Shown here piece by piece: positions 43,784 through 50,640 of a DNA stretch of 64,000 bases. The DNA comes from Desertivirga arenae (GTDB taxonomy: Bacteria > Bacteroidota > Bacteroidia > Sphingobacteriales > Sphingobacteriaceae), in the NCBI RefSeq assembly GCF_017355785.1, contig NZ_JAFEWE010000001.1, positions 62,001 through 126,000 of the forward strand, written 5' to 3'. The notes under the pieces are model-generated. The model did no database searches and was not told the DNA's origin. It was given only the letters and a program-made list of their open reading frames with translations. Each line of letters starts with the position of its first letter. Positions within the stretch are counted from its first letter, which is position 1. The position numbers and the translations under genes were made by a program.

Positions 43784-44599
43784 CTACGCCTGTAACATCG
43801 TCATAGGATCCGGAAATTTAAACACATACCCTAATCGCTGTTTCAACTTGTTTGAATTGATGATCTTGAAACTGGTTTGAGGATTAACAGCAAATTGAGG
43901 TGGCGCAAGACCTATAGTTAAAGCAGCCAAAGAGTAAAAATCTGCCCTTGTTGGATGTATATCTGAACAAGCGTTAAAAAGCTCTCCCCATGCCTCTTGT
44001 TTAATGATCTGATATATTATTTCAATACAGTCCTCCCGATGGATCAGATTGACTGGAGAAGTACCATTCGGCACATCCTTCTTCCCGGCAAGAAATCTTC
44101 CCGGTAATCTTTCAGGCCCTACCAGTCCAGCAAAACGCAGAACAGTTGTTTCAAAATCTTTCTGCTGCTGCAATAAATCTTCTGCAATCTTCAAGGCTCT
44201 ACCGCTTCCTTTCACAGGTTCCAGCTCGTCGGCTTCGAATACTTCCCTGTTTATATCAGGATATACAGAAGTAGAGCTGACAAACAATACTTTCCGAATA
44301 CCGTGTTCCCGGATTGCCTTAATTAAGTTCCTTATCTGTTCCGGATGATATTCTTCGATATCCTCCCTCCTCCGGGGTGGAAAGTTTACAATCAATACAT
44401 CGCAATTGAAAAACATCGAAGGATGATCGGCTTCAAGTTCAGGAGTCAGAGCGACCCTGAAAGGATCTATACCTGCCCGCCTTAAACTTTCAAATTTCAT
44501 TGGATCAGTAACAGATCCCTTGATTTTATAGCCCTTCTCAACTAAAAAGGCGCCTAAAGGAAGGCCAAGCCAACCGCAGCCTAAAAGACTAATGGTCAT
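43784..44599 (-). CDS. NAD(P)-binding epimerase-like (YeeZ-type) protein, first gene after riboswitch
   Basis: A 271-residue Rossmann-fold protein of the extended SDR/NAD-dependent epimerase group, similar to YeeZ. The dinucleotide loop is SLLGCGWLGLPLG (about 4-16). VLFVSSTSVYPD follows in the usual substrate-side position, and VLRFAGLVGPERLPG is near the middle. The Y-x3-K catalytic pair of classical SDRs is not evident, so activity is doubtful. It has no known place in B12 metabolism, yet it is the first gene of the riboswitch-controlled operon (34 nt before pduO). A reductase supplying cob(I)alamin or another corrinoid-linked role is conceivable. Confidence 0.8.
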   Translation of the reverse strand: MTISLLGCGWLGLPLGAFLVEKGYKIKGSVTDPMKFESLRRAGIDPFRVALTPELEADHPSMFFNCDVLIVNFPPRRREDIEEYHPEQIRNLIKAIREHGIRKVLFVSSTSVYPDINREVFEADELEPVKGSGRALKIAEDLLQQQKDFETTVLRFAGLVGPERLPGRFLAGKKDVPNGTSPVNLIHREDCIEIIYQIIKQEAWGELFNACSDIHPTRADFYSLAALTIGLAPPQFAVNPQTSFKIINSNKLKQRLGYVFKFPDPMTMLQA

Positions 44600-44800
44600 A
44601 AAACTGATGATTTAAATAGCTGCAAGCGTGAACCGCAGGCGGGTTGACTTTAGTGAAACAAGCCTGAGTGGAAAACGAAAAAAATATTCTTTTCATCGAA
44701 TGATTTTAAATTTGAAAATCATTCATAACCAGGGGCATCAATAGATGCAAAAGCATCTACTCATCAGCTTTTTACCCGAAAGCTATGAATTTTGCGTTAA
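44600..44800 (-). other. Leader between riboswitch aptamer and the epimerase-like gene
   Basis: 200 nt of 5' leader. It contains a perfect 10-bp hairpin (44698-44707 with 44715-44724) and a small one around 44744-44759 (AGATGC/GCATCT). On the - strand a T-run follows the first hairpin only after about 12 nt. It may be an expression platform, but neither a terminator nor a sequestered start is clear. Confidence 0.45.
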
Positions 44801-44940
44801 TGGCAGGTCTTCTGACTTGCTTTTACTTGCCGCCTTCCCGTTTAAACAGTGGCATTATGGCAAATTTGATAAAGCTTACAGCAGCGGGAACTGTTCCGGA
44901 CTTGCACCGGATTCCCTATTAATTCCTTCTTGGAAACCTA
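44801..44940 (-). ncRNA. Cobalamin riboswitch (- strand)
   Basis: Read on the - strand, the aptamer shows TAGGGAATCCGGTGCAAGTCC, CCCGCTGCTGTAA, TGCCACTG, a GGGAAGGCGGC arm and the final AAGTCAGAAGACCTGCC, all in the order of the AdoCbl-type B12 riboswitch. It heads the operon of the epimerase-like protein, PduO, BtuC and BtuD. The two aptamers in this window differ mainly in the peripheral loops. Confidence 0.95.
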
Positions 44941-45078
44941 TAACGGCTGTAAAGGTACTTAAACTTAGCTTAAAACCAGAAAGAATATATCAGGGGGACC
45001 AGCACCGACCTGCCTTGCAATACAACATAAAAGAGACATCAAAAAAATGTTGCTTTCATAATCTGGGTCATACTTTTC

Positions 45079-45086
45079 TATCTTTG
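45079..45086 (+). promoter_or_regulatory. Possible -7 element of the cobU operon
   Basis: TATCTTTG fits TAnnTTTG, 67 nt before cobU. The nearest upstream TTG is 26 rather than 19 bp away. No riboswitch is seen on this strand ahead of cobU. Confidence 0.45.
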
Positions 45087-45153
45087 AAAATCTAACCTTC
45101 GTTCAATCAAAGTAAGATACAATGGAGTTTTCACCTATTAGACCAGTTTTGAC

Positions 45154-45672
45154 ATGATCATTTATATCAGCGGAGGCGTGCGAAGCGGTAAAAGTGCCTT
45201 TGCTCAACAGACTGCACTTGGCCTTTCTGACCATCCTGTTTACGTTGCTACGGCAAAGATCTGGGACGAGGATTTCAGGAAGCGGGTGGAACGTCACCAG
45301 CTGGAAAGGGGATCAGAGTGGATCAACTTTGAGGGCTACCAGAATATAGCAGATCTCCCTATCAAAGATAGAGTGGTGGTTATAGATTGCGTTACACTGT
45401 GGCTCACTAATTTTTTTATGGATTTTAATAATTCTATAGACGATTCGCTTGTAGCTTTTAAAAACGAGATCGATCAACTGGACAAACTACAAGGTACTTT
45501 TATCATTATTTCTAACGAGCTTGGAATGGGATTGCATGCGGATACTGAAGTTGGAAGAAAGTTCGCAGATCTGCAGGGATGGGCTAATCAGTATGTAGCA
45601 TCTAAAGCAGAGGAAGCTATTTTCATGGTATCTGGACTACCCTTGTATTTAAAAAGAAGGCAACCATGTTAA
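45154..45672 (+). CDS. cobU: Adenosylcobinamide kinase/guanylyltransferase CobU
   Basis: A 172-residue bifunctional enzyme. It phosphorylates adenosylcobinamide and then adds GMP to give adenosylcobinamide-GDP. The P-loop is GGVRSGKS (7-14), and H48 in RVERHQ matches the guanylylated histidine. VVVIDCVTLWLTNF and IIISNELGMGLH complete the family pattern. Length is typical. The 3' end overlaps the bluB-cobT gene by 7 nt. First gene of the nucleotide-loop assembly operon. Confidence 0.96.
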   Translation: MIIYISGGVRSGKSAFAQQTALGLSDHPVYVATAKIWDEDFRKRVERHQLERGSEWINFEGYQNIADLPIKDRVVVIDCVTLWLTNFFMDFNNSIDDSLVAFKNEIDQLDKLQGTFIIISNELGMGLHADTEVGRKFADLQGWANQYVASKAEEAIFMVSGLPLYLKRRQPC

Positions 45673-47345
45673 GTTTAGAGGAAATTTTCCATTCAAGAAG
45701 AGACACCCGGCATTTCTGCAGTGAAGAAGTTCCGGAAGAAGTTATACGTAAAGCCCTTGAAGCAGGTCATGCCGCTCCTTCTGTGGGATTAACGGATGCT
45801 ACAAGATTTTACCTGATCAGGTCGGCCAAGGTTAAGCAAGAGATCAAAAAACTATTCGAAGAATACAATCAGAAAGCCGTTGAGCTCATCACAGATCCGG
45901 GCCAAAAATCCAGCTATTCCTCTTTAAAGCTTGAGGGTATTCTTGATGCTCCTCTTGGTTTAGTTGTGGGATATGACCGGTCAGTATTAAACAACTTTAC
46001 CATTGGTACTATTGCCAGTAATGAAACTATTAAGTTCAGCGCAGTATGTGCGGTCCAGAATATCTGGCTGTCCCTTACGGAACAAGGGTACTCAATGGGC
46101 TGGGTTTCCATATTGAACTACTATAATTTCAAAAAGATCCTTAACCTGCCTGACGAAATCGAAGCCCTGGGATATTTCTGCGTTGGCAAGCCTGCAACCG
46201 ATTATGACAAGCAGCCGATGCTGCAGCAATTGGGCTGGAAGATGAAGTCGGCACAGCCGGTAGTTGTAGAAATCAATTCAACAAGCCCAATAACCGAACT
46301 TTACAGAGAATCAGCTTTAGACAAACCAGAAACTTCAAGAAGCCTGGAAGAAGAGCTCCAACATCTCATCGATAATAAAACAAAGCCTTTAGGATCGTTG
46401 GGATTATTGGAAGATCTGGCCAAACAAATAGGACTCATTCAAAATACTACCAAACCACAGATCAGTCGCCCGCACATTATCGTTTTTGCTGCAGATCATG
46501 GTATTGCCCAGCACGGCGTTAGTGCCTTTCCACCGGAAGTAACAAGCCAGATGGTAAATAACTTCCTCACCGGGGGAGCTGCTGTAAGCGTGTTTTGCCG
46601 TCAGCACCAAATCACCTTAAAGGTGGTTGATGCCGGAGTTAATTATGACTTTCCTGGCAATAAGGGCATAATTGACAATAAAATAGCAAAAGGAACCCAA
46701 ACCTTTCTCCATGGCCCGGCTATGAGTCAGGAAGAGCTGCAGCTTTGTTTTCATAAAGGTGCTGAAGTAATTAAGAGCCTTTATGACGAAGGTTGCAATA
46801 CTGTGGGCTTTGGAGAGATGGGAATTGGAAATACCTCCAGCGCATCAGTATTAATGAGTGTACTTTGCCATATTCCGGTCTCTGATTGTGTAGGTAAAGG
46901 AACAGGACTTCTGGATGAACAACTAAAAAGAAAGATCGAGATACTAGAGGCGGCAATACAGAATTATTCAGGTGAAGACAAAGCAGAAAGCCTTATGGCG
47001 CATTTTGGTGGATTTGAGATCATGCAAATTGCCGGAGCAATGATCGAAGCCAGTAAACGAGGAATGATCATACTGGTAGATGGTTTTATCTGCAGCAGTG
47101 CATTCCTTTGTGCCTGCCTGATAGACCCTGAAGTAAAAAGAAATGCAATCTTTGCCCACCAATCAGACGAAAAAGGACATAAGCTTTTATTGGATTATCT
47201 GCAAGCCAGGCCATTATTGCATTTATCTATGCGCCTTGGCGAAGCTAGTGGAGCAGCCATTGCATTTCCAATACTAAAAAGTGCAGTGGCATTCCTTAAT
47301 GAAATGGCAAGCTTCGAAAGTGCATCAGTCTCTAACAAAAGTTGA
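45666..47345 (+). CDS. bluB-cobT: BluB-CobT fusion: DMB synthase plus nicotinate-nucleotide:DMB phosphoribosyltransferase
   Basis: A 559-residue two-enzyme fusion. Residues 1 to about 205 are BluB, a nitroreductase-fold flavoenzyme that cuts FMNH2 with O2 to 5,6-dimethylbenzimidazole. They show FHSRRDTRHFCSEEVPEEVI, AGHAAPSVGLTDATRFYLI and MGWVSILNY. From about 235 CobT follows, with DNKTKPLGSLGLLEDLA, VFAADHGIAQHGVSAFP, GFGEMGIGNTSSASV and the C-terminal LRLGEASGAA. CobT converts DMB to alpha-ribazole phosphate. The fusion couples synthesis and activation of the lower ligand, and implies that the organism makes DMB-type cobalamin in oxygen. It overlaps cobS by 4 nt. Confidence 0.95.
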   Translation: MLSLEEIFHSRRDTRHFCSEEVPEEVIRKALEAGHAAPSVGLTDATRFYLIRSAKVKQEIKKLFEEYNQKAVELITDPGQKSSYSSLKLEGILDAPLGLVVGYDRSVLNNFTIGTIASNETIKFSAVCAVQNIWLSLTEQGYSMGWVSILNYYNFKKILNLPDEIEALGYFCVGKPATDYDKQPMLQQLGWKMKSAQPVVVEINSTSPITELYRESALDKPETSRSLEEELQHLIDNKTKPLGSLGLLEDLAKQIGLIQNTTKPQISRPHIIVFAADHGIAQHGVSAFPPEVTSQMVNNFLTGGAAVSVFCRQHQITLKVVDAGVNYDFPGNKGIIDNKIAKGTQTFLHGPAMSQEELQLCFHKGAEVIKSLYDEGCNTVGFGEMGIGNTSSASVLMSVLCHIPVSDCVGKGTGLLDEQLKRKIEILEAAIQNYSGEDKAESLMAHFGGFEIMQIAGAMIEASKRGMIILVDGFICSSAFLCACLIDPEVKRNAIFAHQSDEKGHKLLLDYLQARPLLHLSMRLGEASGAAIAFPILKSAVAFLNEMASFESASVSNKS

Positions 47346-48133
47346 TGAAAAAACAGTTGAAGACTTTTCTTGCAGCGATCTCTTATTACACCCGCATCCC
47401 TTGTAAGGTTCAGCTGGAAGAAAGCCATTTGTCGGGCTCCATCCGGTATTTCCCCATGATAGGATGGATAACTGGTATAAGCAGTGCTTTAGTATTTTGG
47501 GCCGGTAACTATCTCTTTGACAGACCTATTGCCGTTATTTTAGCTATTGTAAGTTCTGTTTTGTTAACCGGTGCAATCCATGAAGATGGGTTTGCCGATG
47601 TATGTGACGGTTTCGGCGGGGGATGGACAAGAGAAAAAATATTGGCAATAATGAAAGATAGCAGGGTTGGGGCTTATGGTGTTTTGGGAGTTTGCCTTAT
47701 CCTTCTTCTAAGGTTCCTTGCACTGGAAGGGATTTTAAATTTGTGCTCAAATCAACCGTCTATCGAATTGAGTATTATTGTCTCCGCTCATAGTTTCAGT
47801 CGGTTTAACGCATCAACCCTTATTTATAAGAATAATTATGTGCGAGAGACTGAGAATAGCAAAGCCTCCTTTGTTTCGCAGAAGAATATTTTAAAAGATC
47901 TTACGGTAGCATCTACCATGGCAGCCTTGCCGTTTATACTATTGCTAAGGCTTGCAGAAAAGCCCCTTCTGCTCCTACTTATCCCGGTTCTTTTCCTGAT
48001 CAGAACCTACCTCAGAAATTTTTTCAGAAAATGGATCGGAGGATATACAGGAGATTGCCTGGGAGCTGTTCAATTGATCACAGAAGTTAGCTTCTATTTG
48101 TTTCTTATTCCCTTATGGAAATTTACCTTATAA
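47342..48133 (+). CDS. cobS: Adenosylcobinamide-GDP ribazoletransferase CobS
   Basis: A 263-residue integral membrane enzyme that joins adenosylcobinamide-GDP and alpha-ribazole (phosphate). It starts with FLAAISYYTRIP. The Mg-binding motif is IHEDGFADVCDGFGGGWTREKILAIMKDSRVGAYGV, typical of CobS, and the C-terminus has GGYTGDCLGAVQLITEV. About six membrane segments are visible. It overlaps bluB-cobT by 4 nt and cobC by 19 nt. Confidence 0.96.
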   Translation: MMKKQLKTFLAAISYYTRIPCKVQLEESHLSGSIRYFPMIGWITGISSALVFWAGNYLFDRPIAVILAIVSSVLLTGAIHEDGFADVCDGFGGGWTREKILAIMKDSRVGAYGVLGVCLILLLRFLALEGILNLCSNQPSIELSIIVSAHSFSRFNASTLIYKNNYVRETENSKASFVSQKNILKDLTVASTMAALPFILLLRLAEKPLLLLLIPVLFLIRTYLRNFFRKWIGGYTGDCLGAVQLITEVSFYLFLIPLWKFTL

Positions 48134-48636
48134 GACACACACGACCGCAGCTGACAAAAGGACTTATTTACGGAAGGACAGACCTGCCTTTAGCTGAATC
48201 CTTCGAAGAGGAAATGATAAACGTACGATCAATTCTCCCTGAAGACATTGAAGCTGTTTACTCCAGCCCCTCACAACGGTGTTCCCACCTTGCACACGCT
48301 ATTTCAGCAAAGCCTCTCCTGGATGAGCGACTATACGAATTGCATTTTGGGGAATGGGAAGGCAAAACATGGGACACGATTGATCGCATGGCGAGTGAAA
48401 TCTGGATGGAAGATTATATGAACAGACGTCCTCCTGCAGGAGAAACAATGCTTGAAATGAAAGAGCGGGTGAAATCTTTTTGGGATGAGATCAAAGCTAC
48501 AGGTAAGCAAAGAATTGCGGTAGTGACACATGGTGGGGTAATACGTCTCCTGCTAGCTATTGAGGGACAGATAGCCATTGAAAACATGTGGGAGCGAGTT
48601 ATTTCCTTTGGGGAAGTAGTCTGCATCAGCACCTGA
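48115..48636 (+). CDS. cobC: Alpha-ribazole phosphatase CobC (histidine phosphatase family)
   Basis: A 173-residue histidine phosphatase. The catalytic RHT motif (LIRHTRPQ), arginine-containing GRTDLPL, and the second histidine in VVTHGGVIR are present, with ELHFGEWEGKTWDTI between. The family also includes phosphoglycerate mutase-like enzymes, but its position as the last gene of the cobU-bluB/cobT-cobS run indicates removal of the 5' phosphate from alpha-ribazole or cobalamin phosphate. It ends 2 nt from a convergent gene. Confidence 0.92.
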   Translation: MEIYLIRHTRPQLTKGLIYGRTDLPLAESFEEEMINVRSILPEDIEAVYSSPSQRCSHLAHAISAKPLLDERLYELHFGEWEGKTWDTIDRMASEIWMEDYMNRRPPAGETMLEMKERVKSFWDEIKATGKQRIAVVTHGGVIRLLLAIEGQIAIENMWERVISFGEVVCIST

Positions 48637-48638
48637 TA

Positions 48639-49055
48639 TTATTGTTTATCTCTCCCACCCTTTTCTCCATTCTGATTCCTGCTCTTTTGCAATTCATCTG
48701 CAGACATGGGCCTCTTTTGATTCAGCATCCTCTGATTCAAATAATGGCTTCCATTCATATCCAAACATTCCCCATCTGATAACATGTATCGCTTTTTATC
48801 TTTCAACTCGTATGCTCCATCAGGAAAAACCACAGTCCCGTTGTTTAGCTGTTGCTCTTTCTGCAGCTCCTTCGACTCTCCATTCTCGACCTTATGAACC
48901 TTTCCATCCTTAAACAACAAATGGGTTTCCTGAAATCTGATACACCCTGCCAGATTTGTTACAATTGTTTCTACTCCAGGAACAGCGAGCCCGGTCGCTC
49001 CAGCATTGTAAACTAAAAACATTACAGGAATGATAAATGCAACAACCTTTTTCAT
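48639..49055 (-). CDS. Exported DUF6799-type hypothetical protein
   Basis: A 138-residue protein with a probable signal peptide (about 1-20, ending AGATG). The mature part has two repeats of a 'dG + property' beta pattern: HLLFKDGKVHKVENGESKEL then TVVFPDGAYELKDKKRYMLSDGECLDMNG. This matches the DUF6799 domain found widely in Bacteroidota. The basic C-terminal tail is disordered-looking. Function is unknown. A long microsatellite lies 60-180 bp upstream of its start codon. It converges with cobC. Confidence 0.75.
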   Translation of the reverse strand: MKKVVAFIIPVMFLVYNAGATGLAVPGVETIVTNLAGCIRFQETHLLFKDGKVHKVENGESKELQKEQQLNNGTVVFPDGAYELKDKKRYMLSDGECLDMNGSHYLNQRMLNQKRPMSADELQKSRNQNGEKGGRDKQ

Positions 49056-49116
49056 GACAAAAGAATCTATGCATCCAATTTACGAAATCTTTGTTGATCC
49101 CACTATGATGAATGTC

Positions 49117-49232
49117 ACTCCTTCTCTCATCCATTCATTCATCCATTCATTCATTCATTCATTCATTCATTCATTCATTCATTCATTCACTCCTTCTCTC
49201 CTTCTCTCCTTCTCTCCTTCTCTCATTCATTC
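49117..49232. repeat. Microsatellite: CATT tetranucleotide array plus 8-bp repeats
   Basis: An uninterrupted CATT array spans 49144-49189 (11.5 units), with imperfect CATT copies before it. Four exact copies of the 8-mer CTCCTTCT follow at 49190-49221. The array lies between the acyltransferase stop (its TGA is inside the right edge) and the start of the DUF6799 gene, i.e. in the promoter region of the latter. Such tracts are prone to slipped-strand length change. Confidence 0.95.
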
Positions 49233-50453
49233 TTCAAACACAACCCACTGTTTCGCCGATGCCCGTTTCGTAACAATAACTCCCCTAGGTTTTTCCTTTT
49301 TTTCAGGCTTTACCCCGAACATCATACCCAGCCATTTAATCCGTTTCAAGAGAAGTAGATGGATGCTTATCATACAGAAAAAGGTTAAAATCGTCAGCAA
49401 TGCAAGCTTCGAAAAAATAGAGCTATTCATTTTTATAATGTAATAGCCGAATGCCACAATAAAAGTTTGATGAAGGATATAGAAGGGATAGACGGCAGAA
49501 GTAGTAAAACTCAGCGAAGAAGAATTAAAATTTAGAAAGCGTTTAGCTAAACCAAAAAAAGTTAGTATCCAAAACCATTGATTTGAAGATTTGAGAGCGA
49601 AAAGAAGGAAGTTATCTGTTCGTATCAGATTTTGGAAATAAAACTCCGGGTTGCCCGATCTATAAGACAAGTAGTAGAGGATGAATGTACTAACGCAAGC
49701 CAAGGGAAGCGCCAGATAAGCATTTCCTGAAAGACTGCCACGAAAAGTATCATTCGACCAAAGTATACCGCCGCAGATGAAAATAGGGAAATAATACAGG
49801 AACAGGGCCGGGTAGTCTGGAAGCGGTTGAAAGGCGGTGAACAGATAGTATGGAAGATTTACCAGTACGCCCAGAAATAATATAATGTAGGGCCTTGAGA
49901 AAATGCCGGCAACTCGATTAAGATAATACTTGCCCTTATCTGTCCGCATAAAGAGAAGAACAGGCAAAAACACAAGGCTGTAAACCAATAGGTAAGCTAG
50001 ATACCATAAATGAATAAAATGCAGGTTTCCTTTTGGAGAGAAATGCCAATTGAATTGGAGGATGCTTTGATAAAATTCGACGAAGGACTCTGTACTTCCC
50101 CGATACTTTTTAATGAAGTATATCTGCGGAGGAATCACAACAAAGATGGCAAAGAGTAGTGGAACCATTAAGCGCTTAAACCTTTCCTGAAGAAAATTTT
50201 CAACAGTCTTCCGTTTGAAAGAAGATGAAACCACTGCTCCTGATATTATAAAAAGCAGTGGCATACGCCATGGTAGGAAAAAAGCCGTAAAGAAACTTAC
50301 AAGATCCGAAGTCTCCTCATTTTTGATCCAAAAGTTCCAGTTAACAAATACTTCTGCACAATGAACAAATAGTAATATTAAAAATGCAATGCCCCTTAGC
50401 CAATCAAAATAATAAAGACGCGGAGAAGCCGATAAAGTGGAGTTCTGATTCAT
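49227..50453 (-). CDS. Acyltransferase family 3 membrane protein
   Basis: A 408-residue inner membrane protein with about ten helices. The N-terminus reads YYFDWLRGIAFLILLFVHCAEVFVNW, whose R and H are the conserved family-3 acyltransferase residues. FFLPWRMPLLFIISG follows in helix 2. Such proteins move acyl groups (often acetyl or succinyl) onto surface glycans such as O-antigen, or act in osmoregulated glucan biosynthesis. No neighbouring glycan genes are present, so the acceptor is unknown. The stop codon lies in the edge of the microsatellite. Confidence 0.88.
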   Translation of the reverse strand: MNQNSTLSASPRLYYFDWLRGIAFLILLFVHCAEVFVNWNFWIKNEETSDLVSFFTAFFLPWRMPLLFIISGAVVSSSFKRKTVENFLQERFKRLMVPLLFAIFVVIPPQIYFIKKYRGSTESFVEFYQSILQFNWHFSPKGNLHFIHLWYLAYLLVYSLVFLPVLLFMRTDKGKYYLNRVAGIFSRPYIILFLGVLVNLPYYLFTAFQPLPDYPALFLYYFPIFICGGILWSNDTFRGSLSGNAYLALPLACVSTFILYYLSYRSGNPEFYFQNLIRTDNFLLFALKSSNQWFWILTFFGLAKRFLNFNSSSLSFTTSAVYPFYILHQTFIVAFGYYIIKMNSSIFSKLALLTILTFFCMISIHLLLLKRIKWLGMMFGVKPEKKEKPRGVIVTKRASAKQWVVFEE

Positions 50454-50583
50454 AAATTTGATTATAGGTAGAAAAATCGGTCAATTTTTATTATTACCAA
50501 GATAAGACTTCTATACCAGCACTTACTTCACATTATCCTTTACAATATCTGTTGGAACATCGGTTAACAATGAACAGAGAAAT

Positions 50584-50617
50584 AAAAAAACCGGCTGTCT
50601 GCAATGCAAACAGCCGG
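50584..50617 (-). terminator. Terminator of the DUF4914-like gene
   Basis: A perfect 8-bp GC-rich stem (50591-50598 with 50610-50617) followed, on the - strand, by seven T residues. It lies 24 nt after the stop codon. Confidence 0.88.
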
Positions 50618-50640
50618 CGCCCAATTAAACTACCAAATTA

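Noticed and set aside
49117-49232. CRISPR-like array
   Set aside because: Units of 4 and 8 bp without spacers; it is a microsatellite.
49030-49443. 137-codon + strand frame through the microsatellite
   Set aside because: Kept open only because the repeat has no stop in that frame; encodes an IHSF repeat and overlaps the acyltransferase gene.
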